Assembly: GCF_030409805.1 (NCBI RefSeq)
Contig: NZ_JAUFQP010000013.1
Span: 998,501 to 1,062,500 of the forward strand
From: Algibacter miyuki
Lineage (GTDB): Bacteria > Bacteroidota > Bacteroidia > Flavobacteriales > Flavobacteriaceae
DNA: 64,000 bases
Direction of reading: 5' to 3'
Each line of letters opens with the position of its first letter. Within the stretch, counting starts at the first letter, position 1. The notes under the pieces were generated by a model. That model saw only the letters and a list, made by a program, of their open reading frames with translations, did not search any database and was not told where the DNA came from. The position numbers and the translations under genes are program-made. Shown piece by piece: positions 8,726 to 17,734 of this stretch.

Positions 8726-10084
8726 ATGAAAGGTAACTTGCTTTTATGTCTCATCATTAGCACGCTTAGTCATTTTTGTAATGCACAAGGGCAGCCGAAT
8801 ATTTTATTCATATCGGTGGATGATTTAAATGATTTTCCAGCTTATGCCAATCGATACGAAGGTGCAATTACCCCCAATTTGGATAAACTAGCGCGTCAAG
8901 GTACGGTGTTTAATAAAGCGTATTGTCAATATGCGGTATGTGGACCATCTCGTGCAAGCGTAATGTCTGGCGTTCATCCTAATAAATTATCAGGAAGTTT
9001 AAACGATGATGAGGTTGTGCAAAAATCAACTCGAAAACTCGGGTCTGAACTTATGCATACTTGGTTTCAAAATAACGGTTACAAAACGCTAGCAGTAGGT
9101 AAAATTTTGCATAGCCATTTGCCCGATGGTACATTAGATGATACTGGTGGGCGTGGACTCTTCAGTTCAGGACTTGGGAAATTAAAAAGAAACTGGCATC
9201 AAAACGGTACCATGACAGATTGGGCTAAAGGCCCCGAAACTGATGAACAAATGCCAGATCATCAAGCGGCTAATTGGGCCGTTGATAAGCTCAAGGAGAA
9301 ACACGATAAACCATTTTTTCTAATGGTTGGGTTTTTACGTCCTCACAATCCTTGGTATGTACCAGAAAAATGGTGGGATATGTATGATCGAGAAAAGATA
9401 AAATTACCACCATATAAAAAGGATGATCTTGATGATATTCCAAAATTAGGACTTAAAAATATCAAAAAGCAGATGCCAAGAACAGAATGGGCTATTGAAA
9501 CAGATCAATGGAGAAATATTGTGCATTCTTATTTGGCTTCAATCACTTTCGTAGATCATCAAATTGGAAAAGTGATTCAGGCACTCGAAGAAAGCCAATA
9601 CAGCGACAATACCATAATCGTTTTATGGTCGGATCATGGCTATCAGATGGGGGAAAAAAACACCTTTCAAAAAGCATCGTTATGGGAGAGATCTACTCAC
9701 GTGCCATTAATATTTGCAGGGAACGGTGTTCCGAAAGGAAAAAGTAGTGATCGCGTAGTGAGTTTACTTGATATTTATCCAACATTGGTAGAAATGAGTG
9801 GATTGCCAGAGAATTCAAAAAACGAAGGAAGAAGTTTGGTGCCTTTAATAAAGGAGCCATCAAAAATATGGCCATATCCATCCGTTACAGGTTATGGTGA
9901 AGATAGTTATGCTGTTCAAAACGAGCGCTACCACTATATACAATATGCCGATGGGAGCGAAGAGCTGTATGACCACAAAAATGATCCAAATGAATGGACA
10001 AACCTTGCGGGAAAACTTAATCTGACGGAGATAAAAGCCGATTTAGCCAAGCATATCATAGAAGTTAAGTCGAAGGATAATTAG
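8726..10084 (+). CDS. S1-family sulfatase, iduronate-2-sulfatase-like
   Basis: The reading frame is open from 8681, but I choose the ATG at 8726: it gives a 452-residue protein with a proper signal peptide (MKGNLLLCLIISTLSHFCNA), whereas the longer form buries this behind 15 polar residues. The metal site is SVDDLND (D32, D33), and the FGly motif is C72-G-P-S-R76 inside YAVCGPSRASVMSG, typical of iduronate-2-sulfatase-like S1 enzymes. Further motifs are GFLRPHNPW and LWSDHGYQMGEK. It closely resembles the sulfatase at 19380, so the locus carries at least two members of this subtype. It probably acts on a sulfated sugar after import; the position attacked is unknown. Confidence 0.92.
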   Translation: MKGNLLLCLIISTLSHFCNAQGQPNILFISVDDLNDFPAYANRYEGAITPNLDKLARQGTVFNKAYCQYAVCGPSRASVMSGVHPNKLSGSLNDDEVVQKSTRKLGSELMHTWFQNNGYKTLAVGKILHSHLPDGTLDDTGGRGLFSSGLGKLKRNWHQNGTMTDWAKGPETDEQMPDHQAANWAVDKLKEKHDKPFFLMVGFLRPHNPWYVPEKWWDMYDREKIKLPPYKKDDLDDIPKLGLKNIKKQMPRTEWAIETDQWRNIVHSYLASITFVDHQIGKVIQALEESQYSDNTIIVLWSDHGYQMGEKNTFQKASLWERSTHVPLIFAGNGVPKGKSSDRVVSLLDIYPTLVEMSGLPENSKNEGRSLVPLIKEPSKIWPYPSVTGYGEDSYAVQNERYHYIQYADGSEELYDHKNDPNEWTNLAGKLNLTEIKADLAKHIIEVKSKDN

Positions 10085-10150
10085 ATTTTTTTCTGAATAT
10101 TCTTAAGTAAATAATAAACATAAAATTGAAAATACGATAACACATAAACT

Positions 10151-11275
10151 ATGATTCTATTGAGAATTAAAAACCTTATTATAATACTCTTTTTGATTTT
10201 TGCTGTGAATACCAGTTATGCAACAACAAAAGATCCTTCGCCTGAGCGTGTCATCTTATTTATTATAGATGGTTTGTCTCCTGAAGCTCCGGCAAGAATT
10301 GATATGCCGAATTTCAATGCACTGAAAACACAGGGCAGTTATTATAAAGAAATGCACCTAACGTTACCAGGACATCCTGAGAAGAGCAATGCTTATCCAT
10401 GGTCGTGCTCTATGCCGAACCCAATGCTAATGGCGGGAACGCCTTTTATTGGAAAGGATGAGGTTCGAAAATCAATGATACAACATGCTTTCAAGGATAA
10501 AGAGACCGCTTTTATAGTTAATGCCCGTGCATATCAAGACGTCAGCGAAGGATTTGGTACTTATCTTTCAAGTTCTTTTAATCCTGATGCTTTGGTTATT
10601 AATTTAAGTAAGGAAATTATGGAAGTTTCCGACCCTAAGTTTATGCGTGTTCATCTTCAGCGTTCCGGAATCGAAGGGCTTAGAGTGTCAAAAAACTGGA
10701 CAGAGGACGAACCGTATCATCGTAATATCTGGCATAAAGCGTCTCCTTATAGAAAAGCCGTTACAGAGGCAGACCGTCAGTTAGGACGGTTTGTACAATA
10801 TTTAAAAGATAATAATAAATGGGAGAACACGGTACTTATAATTTGTAGTGATAATGGGCAAGCCGATGAAGGTTGGCACGACCCATACAGTCCTAAATCT
10901 AGTGTTACACCACTTTTGATGGTTGGGCCTGGTATTAAGAAGGATGCTACTTTTGAGTATTGCGAGATTATTGATATTGCACCAACTATTACCAACATCC
11001 TAAACAGGAAGATACCAGAATTATCTGTCGGACGAGTTTTATCCGAAGCATTTATAAGTAATCAAGGCACGACTCCAATAGTTCCTGAAAATATTAAACG
11101 TCTCAATAAAGTATTGATTGAAGCTCATAATTTATCCGAGGAAAAGAAAGCTCTCCTTACCAAATATGGATTTATCACTATAGATGATTTGGGCCAATGG
11201 CACACTACACCTGCAGGTGATAACTTCAATCATTTTGTTATTCAACAAGAAAAAATATTAGAACAGGTACAATGA
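10151..11275 (+). CDS. Sulfatase/alkaline phosphatase-fold protein without a standard FGly motif
   Basis: This 374-residue secreted protein (signal peptide about 1-25) has the alkaline phosphatase superfamily layout. It shows a metal-binding Asp in FIIDGLS (D40), SDNG (D234, N235), a likely His ligand at H243 (DEGWHDPYSP), PLLMVGPGI and a DIAPTITNIL block. Aligned by spacing to the MAG/LTG turn, the catalytic position is Cys86, but the motif reads C-S-M-P-N instead of C-x-P/A-x-R. The proline/alanine at +2 and the arginine at +4 are both missing, so the usual maturase should not recognise it. It may be a phosphatase-like or phosphodiesterase-like enzyme, a sulfatase using another nucleophile, or a non-catalytic paralogue. 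It sits between a true sulfatase and the beta-helix pair. Confidence 0.75.
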   Translation: MILLRIKNLIIILFLIFAVNTSYATTKDPSPERVILFIIDGLSPEAPARIDMPNFNALKTQGSYYKEMHLTLPGHPEKSNAYPWSCSMPNPMLMAGTPFIGKDEVRKSMIQHAFKDKETAFIVNARAYQDVSEGFGTYLSSSFNPDALVINLSKEIMEVSDPKFMRVHLQRSGIEGLRVSKNWTEDEPYHRNIWHKASPYRKAVTEADRQLGRFVQYLKDNNKWENTVLIICSDNGQADEGWHDPYSPKSSVTPLLMVGPGIKKDATFEYCEIIDIAPTITNILNRKIPELSVGRVLSEAFISNQGTTPIVPENIKRLNKVLIEAHNLSEEKKALLTKYGFITIDDLGQWHTTPAGDNFNHFVIQQEKILEQVQ

Positions 11276-11394
11276 AAAACTAGAAACTCACTCTAAAGAT
11301 TATTTGGTTAAACTGAATTTCATTAGTGCGTTATGGTCAAAAAAAACAAATTATCTCTGCCCATTACATGGGTTAACAAATAAATTATAAGCAA

Positions 11395-13701
11395 ATGAAA
11401 AATATACTACTTTTTGCCTTGTTATGGTCTACATGCATAAGCTGGGCTCAGACTAATTATTATGTAGATAATGTTGGAGGAGATGATACTAATTTGGGTA
11501 CAAGCGAGGCTACTGCTTTCCAAAGTTTAACAAAAATAAATACACTAACATTTTCAGCAGGAGATGCTATCCTTTTTAAAAAAGGCGGTGAGTGGACAGG
11601 CACATTACGTCCTTTAGGTAGTGGTGCTGTAGGAAGTAGAATTGTAATTGGATCTTATGGCTCTGGAGATTTACCAATAATTGATGGCGGAGGAATTCAA
11701 GCATATTCAGATTACATGTCGGCAGCCATTATATTATTTAATCAAGAATATTGGGAAATTAGAGATATAGAAGTCCGAAACTTAGAACCTGGTAATCCAA
11801 CCAATCCCATTGAAAAAGCGGGGATTCTAGTTTTAGGAAAAGACTATGGAACATTACATGATTTCAAATTAGAGAATTTAAAAATTAACAAGGTAAACGG
11901 CTCTTTAGAAACTAGGGAAAATGGCGGTATTTTCTTTGATATTAGTACAGGGAAAGTGGCCGATAGGTTACCAACAAATTTTGATGGTATTCATGTTAAT
12001 AATTGCTATTTTCTGGATGTAGATCGTGGCGGTTTTTTAAATCAATCTTATTGGAGTAGACGCGATTTAACTTCCAATTTTGGAGAAGAAAATCTTGACG
12101 GAACAACTAATAGATGGTATCCTAGCTACAATATTGTTGTTGAAAATTCAAAGTTTGAAAATATAGGTGGTAACGGATTGGTAATACGTGTGGCCGAAGC
12201 GCCTTTAGTAAAGCACAATTTATTTGTGAAAAATGGATTAAAAACTACAGGTAACGCCTCTTACCCATACAATTGTGATAACGCTTTGTGGCAATATAAT
12301 GAAGCTTGCTATACCGTTTACAACGATGGCGATGCCGATGCTAGTGGGTTTGATAGCGATTACATGTGTAAAAACACAACTATAGAATATAATTACAGCC
12401 ATCATAATGATTGGGGTGGATTGTTGGTGTGTTCCAATTCTGGTTTAACCAATGCTTTTAATGATGGTACGGTAGTACAAAAAAATGTTTTTCAGGATGA
12501 AAGTAACCATATGATTCGGTTTTCTGGTAATATCACCAATTCTACAATTTTTAATAATCTTTTTATTACCGATGCTAAAATTGATCAAGAAATGATGTGG
12601 TATAAGCACTGGGGAGGTACATGGCCAGAAAAAACAGAAATCAACGATAATATTTTTTATAATGAAGGTACTCCCGATTTTTTAACAATAGGGAGTACCA
12701 TTGATAATTCGTTTTTAGGAAATGTATTATTCGGAAATGAATTTAGTGATTTTACCGATTTTGTACCTAGTAAAAGTGAAGATGAGGCAGATCTAGAGTC
12801 TAAAATTGATCAAGTGAGAGCTATTGGTAATCGTAGTGAACTTTTAGTATCGCAAGCAGAAAATGTTATTAATATTATATGGGATGAAGGTGTAAATTCT
12901 ACAATAGTTGATATTCCTACACAAGTTAATGTTTCTGTAAAAGAAGATAGTTATGTAAGAGGCGGTACGTATGCAGATGATAATTTGAATGGGCCACTTA
13001 TGGAAATAAAACAAAGTGGTAGTAATAACGAAAATTATATAAGAGACGTTTTTTTGAAATTTGACATCAAAGATTACAACGCCATAAGCTCTGCGATATT
13101 ACACGTTTCAGGAAACCTTTCTGGTTCATCAGACTTTAATGTAAATGTTCGTAAAGTCGTTGACGATTCCTGGGAGGAAGGTACCTTAACATGGAATAAA
13201 GCACCAGTAGCATCGGCATTAATTGGTAGTTTTTCTACACCGGGAGATACTGAAGCTGTTTTTCAAGATGTCCATATTAACGTTACCGATTATATACAAG
13301 AGCAATTAGAAGCGAATGATGATCTTGTTTCTTTTAATTTGTCGGCAGCAACATCTTCTAGTAATGCTTTTAAAATAAAGGCTAAAGAAGGGACAGGCAT
13401 TGTGGCTTATTTAAGTATCATTGAAGGCGCAACATTGAGTGTTCAAAATGAAGCTGTGATTGAATCTAAATTTACGGTTTATCCAAATCCTACTCAAAAT
13501 TCATTTGTAATACAAACTTCAAATTCAGAAATAAGTAATGTGAACATATTTTCAATAAATGGAAGTGTGCTTTATAGTAACAATAATGTGAATTCAAATC
13601 GTTTTACGGTCGATATTTCTGCTTTCGAAACAGGAGTTTATTTTGTTCAAGTTAAAAATACTCATGGGGATTTAAGTGTTGAAAAAGTAATTAAAAAATA
13701 A
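11395..13701 (+). CDS. Parallel beta-helix protein with CBM96-like module and T9SS sorting domain
   Basis: The 768-residue protein has three parts after a signal peptide (about 1-18). Residues about 20-500 are a right-handed parallel beta-helix, the fold of many polysaccharide lyases and some glycosidases; motifs include YYVDNVGGDD, FNQEYWEIRDIEVRN, GFDSDYMC and YNYSHHNDWGGLLVC. Residues about 510-678 form a DNRLRE/CBM96-like module (KEDSYVRGG, DVFLKFDI, WEEGTLTWNKAP). The last 80 residues are a type A T9SS C-terminal domain (FTVYPNPTQNSF, GVYFVQVKN). It is the only PUL product here with a T9SS signal, so it is the best candidate for the extracellular enzyme that first cuts the polymer. Its catalytic family is not one I can assign. 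The next gene is a close paralogue lacking the two C-terminal modules. Confidence 0.85.
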   Translation: MKNILLFALLWSTCISWAQTNYYVDNVGGDDTNLGTSEATAFQSLTKINTLTFSAGDAILFKKGGEWTGTLRPLGSGAVGSRIVIGSYGSGDLPIIDGGGIQAYSDYMSAAIILFNQEYWEIRDIEVRNLEPGNPTNPIEKAGILVLGKDYGTLHDFKLENLKINKVNGSLETRENGGIFFDISTGKVADRLPTNFDGIHVNNCYFLDVDRGGFLNQSYWSRRDLTSNFGEENLDGTTNRWYPSYNIVVENSKFENIGGNGLVIRVAEAPLVKHNLFVKNGLKTTGNASYPYNCDNALWQYNEACYTVYNDGDADASGFDSDYMCKNTTIEYNYSHHNDWGGLLVCSNSGLTNAFNDGTVVQKNVFQDESNHMIRFSGNITNSTIFNNLFITDAKIDQEMMWYKHWGGTWPEKTEINDNIFYNEGTPDFLTIGSTIDNSFLGNVLFGNEFSDFTDFVPSKSEDEADLESKIDQVRAIGNRSELLVSQAENVINIIWDEGVNSTIVDIPTQVNVSVKEDSYVRGGTYADDNLNGPLMEIKQSGSNNENYIRDVFLKFDIKDYNAISSAILHVSGNLSGSSDFNVNVRKVVDDSWEEGTLTWNKAPVASALIGSFSTPGDTEAVFQDVHINVTDYIQEQLEANDDLVSFNLSAATSSSNAFKIKAKEGTGIVAYLSIIEGATLSVQNEAVIESKFTVYPNPTQNSFVIQTSNSEISNVNIFSINGSVLYSNNNVNSNRFTVDISAFETGVYFVQVKNTHGDLSVEKVIKK

Positions 13702-13714
13702 GAAACTTTATAAA

Positions 13715-15214
13715 ATGAAAAATAGATTCCTTTTAGTTTTATTAAGTTTTGCTTGCTTAGGTCATGCTCAAACCCAATATTATGTAGATAATGTTGGAGG
13801 AAATGATAGCTATACAGGAACCAGCGAAAATAATGCTTTTAGGAGTTTGAAACATATTAATGCTCAAACGTTTACTCCAGGAGATACTATTCTATTTAAA
13901 AGAGGCGGAAATTGGACAGGAACATTGAAACCAAAAGGAAACGGTAAAGCAGGAAATCCAATTGTAATTAGTGCTTATGGTGCGGGGCAATTACCTATAA
14001 TAGATGCACAGGGGAAAAGTGGTGAAAACAATGCCATGTCTGCTAGTATCATGCTGTATAATCAAGAATATTGGGAAATTAGGAATCTAGAAGTACAGAA
14101 TTTTGAAAAAGGAAACCCTGCGAGACCAACACAAAAAGCAGGTATTTTAATTTTAGGAAAAGACGCAGGGACTTTAAAGGGTTTTAAGTTCGAAAACTTA
14201 AAAATATCCAATGTTAATGGTTCTCTAAAAACAAGAACTAATGGCGGTTTGTTTTTTAACATTATTGCCGATAGTATCCCCGAAAATAGAATACCAACCA
14301 ATTTTGATGGTATTTATGTTAATAATTGTTATTTCTTAAATGTAGATCGTGGCGGATTTATAAATCAATCGTTTTGGAGAACACGAGACATGGACTCTAA
14401 GTTTGGCGAGTTGTGTAAAGACGGAAGAGTGAACAATTGGTTTCCAAGTTATAATATCATTATTGAAAATTCAAAATTTGAAAATATAGGCGGAAATGGT
14501 TTGGTTACACGAGTAGCTAAAGCGCCTTTGGTGCAGAACAACCTATTTGTTAAATGTAGTTCTAAAACCACTGGTAATGCATCATATCCTTATAATTGTG
14601 ATGATGCTTTATGGCAATATAATGAAGCTTGTTATACCGTTTATAATGAAGGAGATATTGATGCCAGCGGATTTGATAGCGATTATTTATGTAAAAACAC
14701 AATCATACAATATAACTACAGCCATCATAACGATTGGGGGGGATTATTGGTTTGCTCGTGGGGAAAAGTTGTAAATGCTTTTAATGATGGTACCATTATT
14801 CGGAATAATATTTTTCAAGATGAAAAGCATCACATGATTCGTTTTTCAGGGAATATTACAAACACCGAAATTTCCAAGAATCTTTTTGTAACAGATGCTG
14901 AAATTGATGATGTTATGATGTGGTATAAACATTGGGGAGATGTCTGGCCAGATAAAACGGTATTAAAAGATAATATTTTTTACAATGAAGGAACTTCTAA
15001 TTTTTTAAAGTTAGGAGAAACGAGTAATAATACATTTACAGGAAATATATTATACGGGAGTGAATTTATAGATTTTAACGCATTTGAATCTGTTCGTGAT
15101 AAAAAGGATTTAAAATCAAAAATAAAAGAAATTAAAAAGGTTGGTAAACGTAGAAATTTTTCAACTTCAGAAGCAGAACACGTTATTCAGATAATGTGGC
15201 CTGATATTAAATAA
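13715..15214 (+). CDS. Parallel beta-helix protein, short paralogue of the upstream gene
   Basis: The 499-residue secreted protein (signal peptide ending GHAQ) aligns almost end to end with the beta-helix part of the gene 13 bp upstream. Shared blocks include YYVDNVGG, QEYWEIR, GNASYPYNCD, LWQYNEACYTVYN, GFDSDYLC and MMWYKHWGD. It stops where the CBM96-like module would begin and has no sorting domain, so it should stay in the periplasm. The tandem pair looks like a duplication followed by division of labour between surface and periplasm. A lyase or glycosidase activity on the PUL substrate is likely from fold and context only. Confidence 0.8.
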   Translation: MKNRFLLVLLSFACLGHAQTQYYVDNVGGNDSYTGTSENNAFRSLKHINAQTFTPGDTILFKRGGNWTGTLKPKGNGKAGNPIVISAYGAGQLPIIDAQGKSGENNAMSASIMLYNQEYWEIRNLEVQNFEKGNPARPTQKAGILILGKDAGTLKGFKFENLKISNVNGSLKTRTNGGLFFNIIADSIPENRIPTNFDGIYVNNCYFLNVDRGGFINQSFWRTRDMDSKFGELCKDGRVNNWFPSYNIIIENSKFENIGGNGLVTRVAKAPLVQNNLFVKCSSKTTGNASYPYNCDDALWQYNEACYTVYNEGDIDASGFDSDYLCKNTIIQYNYSHHNDWGGLLVCSWGKVVNAFNDGTIIRNNIFQDEKHHMIRFSGNITNTEISKNLFVTDAEIDDVMMWYKHWGDVWPDKTVLKDNIFYNEGTSNFLKLGETSNNTFTGNILYGSEFIDFNAFESVRDKKDLKSKIKEIKKVGKRRNFSTSEAEHVIQIMWPDIK

Positions 15215-15298
15215 AGGGCGCAATTATTAAATTAAGAAAGTCAGCTCAAATTATTATACTAATGGTTACAAGAAAGTAACAACAAAAATTAAATTACA

Positions 15299-16738
15299 AT
15301 GAAACAAATTATTTCTATAGCCTTAGTTGTTGTGCTGTTTGGGTGGAATGTTACTAAGGTGTATGCTCAAAATAATACCAAAGAACCCTTTATTTTAGTA
15401 GACGCAAAAGTGAAATTATACCATAAAGATGGCACTAGAAGCTATAAAGATTATCAGCCATTTGAGACACGGACTTTAGAGTTTCTTTCAGATTTCGATG
15501 CTGAAGAAAGATTACCAAAACTAAGCAAGTACGGCGGCGATTTAAGGCATCAAATGGATGAAGCAACAGGTTTTTTTCATGTAAAAAAAATAGGAGATCG
15601 TTGGTGGGGCATTGATCCGTTAGGCTATAAATATTTTAATGCTGCATTAAACGGTGTTACTAATGGAAAATCAAAAAGAACCAAAGCCGCTTTTGCTGAA
15701 AAGTTTGGAACTAAGAAAAAATGGATTAATGAAACCGTTGATATGTTACAAGAAAATGGTTTTAATTGTGCTGGTTCTTGGAGTGATGTAGAGACAATTG
15801 TAGAAGCGAATAAAACCTTAGAAAAACCATTACCATATACTATTATTTGGAATTTCATGAGTAGTTATGGGCGTAAACGTGGAGGAACACATCAGCAACC
15901 AGGGCATACAGGATACCCGGAAGATGCTATTTTTGTTTTTGATCCAGAATTTGAAACTTTTTGTGATCAACACGCTAAAAAACTTTTAAAATATAAGGAT
16001 GATCCTAATTTATTTGGTCATTTTTCAGATAATGAAATGCCTTTTAAATTTAAAGCTCTAGATAATTATTTAAAATTACCTAAAGATGATTTCGGATATT
16101 TAGCTGCAAGTAAATGGTTGGTAAACCATGGTATTACTAAAAAGCAAATCACCGATGAACATCGCGAATTATTTATGGCTTTTGTGGCCGATAAATATTT
16201 TTCTGTAGTGTCTTCAGCAATAAAAAAGTACGACCCTAATCATATGTATATTGGTTCTCGTTTTTATAGTTCGGAGAGAAATCATCCTGAATTTATGAAA
16301 ACAGCAGGGAAATATTTAGACGTTATTTCAATTAATTATTACAACCATTGGACTCCAGATTTTGAGGATATGAGGAATTGGGGAAAATGGGCAAACAAGC
16401 CATTCTTAGTTACAGAGTACTATGTTAAAGGTGAAGATTCTGGTATGGGTAACACTAGTGGAGCAGGTTGGATTGTACGTACACAAGAAGATCGTGGTTT
16501 GTTTTATCAAAATTATAACTTGGCTTTAATAGAATCGAAAAACTGTGTAGGTTGGCATTACTTTAAATATCAAGATAACGACCCAACGGCCAAAGGTGTC
16601 GATCCTTCAAATGTAGATGCTAATAAAGGAATTGTTAGTAATGAATATGAAATTTGGACACCAATGATGGAAAAAATGAAAGCATTAAATATTAATATTT
16701 ATGGGCTTATAGAATACTTTGATAAAAATGAAAAATAA
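15299..16738 (+). CDS. Clan GH-A glycoside hydrolase, agarase-like
   Basis: The 479-residue secreted protein (signal peptide about 1-24) resembles proteins annotated as agarase-like, distantly related to GH50. The block RWWGIDPLGYKYFNAALNGV (101-120) is the typical start of the barrel. The likely acid/base is E246 in FSDNEMP (Asn before Glu, as usual in clan GH-A), and the likely nucleophile is E373 in FLVTEYYVKGEDSG. It is shorter than characterized GH50 beta-agarases, and the locus has no other agar-specific genes, so true agarase activity is unlikely. An exo-acting hydrolase on a sulfated uronate oligosaccharide is more plausible. Its stop codon overlaps the next gene. Confidence 0.75.
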   Translation: MKQIISIALVVVLFGWNVTKVYAQNNTKEPFILVDAKVKLYHKDGTRSYKDYQPFETRTLEFLSDFDAEERLPKLSKYGGDLRHQMDEATGFFHVKKIGDRWWGIDPLGYKYFNAALNGVTNGKSKRTKAAFAEKFGTKKKWINETVDMLQENGFNCAGSWSDVETIVEANKTLEKPLPYTIIWNFMSSYGRKRGGTHQQPGHTGYPEDAIFVFDPEFETFCDQHAKKLLKYKDDPNLFGHFSDNEMPFKFKALDNYLKLPKDDFGYLAASKWLVNHGITKKQITDEHRELFMAFVADKYFSVVSSAIKKYDPNHMYIGSRFYSSERNHPEFMKTAGKYLDVISINYYNHWTPDFEDMRNWGKWANKPFLVTEYYVKGEDSGMGNTSGAGWIVRTQEDRGLFYQNYNLALIESKNCVGWHYFKYQDNDPTAKGVDPSNVDANKGIVSNEYEIWTPMMEKMKALNINIYGLIEYFDKNEK

Positions 16739-17705
16739 AATGATATCTAAAAATAAATTATACTGGTTTGGTTGTTTTCTTGTTTTTATAGGAGCTATAG
16801 GTTGTGGATCTACTTCTAGTACTAAAAAAGGATATGAAAATGTCTTTGTACGCTCAGAAAATAATTTGATGATTTATCCAGAAATGGAAGGTTTAGAGGG
16901 GCGATTAGGCGAAAATATAAATGGGCCTTCAGTGATAAAAGTTCCCGATTGGATTGAAAATCCTTTAGGTCAATACTATATGTACTTTGCCCACCATCAT
17001 GGAAAATTTATTCGCTTGGCGTATTCTGATAGTCCAACTGGGCCTTGGACGGTATATAAACCAGGCGTACTGCATATCGATAAAACAGCAGCCAAAGGAC
17101 ATATTGCTTCTCCAGATGTTATTATAGATGAAGAAACTAAAACCATTAGAATGTATTTTCATGGATACAATCAAGACAAATCAGGACAAAAAACATTTTT
17201 CAGTACTTCAAAAAACGGATTGGATTTTATAGCTTCTGAAACTGTTTTGGGGCCTTCTTATTTCCGTGTTTTTAAATACAAATCCAATTATTATGCTTTA
17301 GTAAAAGGCACGTTTTATCAATCTGAAGATGGTATGAAAGCCTTTAAGAAGGGCGCTTTGATTTTACCTAATGCTAGGCATACAGCCTTAAAATTAAATG
17401 GCGATAAATTAGAGGTGTTTTATTCTCAAAAAGGAGATGCTCCAGAACGAATACTAAGTTGCGAAGTCGATCTTTCTGAAGATTCGTGGCAAGGTTGGAA
17501 GGCTAATGCTCCAAAAGAAGTTTTAAAACCAAAAATGGATTATGAGGGTGTTAATCTTCCTATTCAAAAATCGGTAAAAGGCTTTTCTAGAAAACCATTA
17601 CACGAATTAAGAGATCCTGCTATTTTAATTGATAATAAGGATGTATATCTCTATTATTCAGTTTCAGGAGAATTTGGAATTGGAGTAGCAAAACTCGAAA
17701 AATAA
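16728..17705 (+). CDS. GH43/GH117-like five-bladed beta-propeller lipoprotein
   Basis: I choose the ATG at 16728 (325 residues); an upstream in-frame TTG at 16719 and an ATG at 16740 are alternatives. The start overlaps the previous stop codon by 11 bp, which suggests translational coupling. The N-terminus carries the lipobox AIGC after a hydrophobic stretch. The body has propeller features of the GH43/GH117 group: YYMYFAHHHGKFIRLAYSD, GPWTVYKPG, HIASPDVIID, MYFHGY and, near the end, HELRDPAILI with YLYYSVSG. Enzymes of this fold remove terminal sugars such as anhydro-galactose, arabinose or xylose. The specificity cannot be read from the sequence, and a catalytically different member of the propeller superfamily is possible. 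Confidence 0.7.
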   Translation: MKNKMISKNKLYWFGCFLVFIGAIGCGSTSSTKKGYENVFVRSENNLMIYPEMEGLEGRLGENINGPSVIKVPDWIENPLGQYYMYFAHHHGKFIRLAYSDSPTGPWTVYKPGVLHIDKTAAKGHIASPDVIIDEETKTIRMYFHGYNQDKSGQKTFFSTSKNGLDFIASETVLGPSYFRVFKYKSNYYALVKGTFYQSEDGMKAFKKGALILPNARHTALKLNGDKLEVFYSQKGDAPERILSCEVDLSEDSWQGWKANAPKEVLKPKMDYEGVNLPIQKSVKGFSRKPLHELRDPAILIDNKDVYLYYSVSGEFGIGVAKLEK

Positions 17706-17734
17706 CAAATAACATTATACTTAATAAATTAATT

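Noticed and set aside
15299-16738. Agar-degradation PUL
   Set aside because: Only this gene has agarase-like similarity; GH88, GH2 with NxK and heparinase-like proteins point to a uronate polymer instead.
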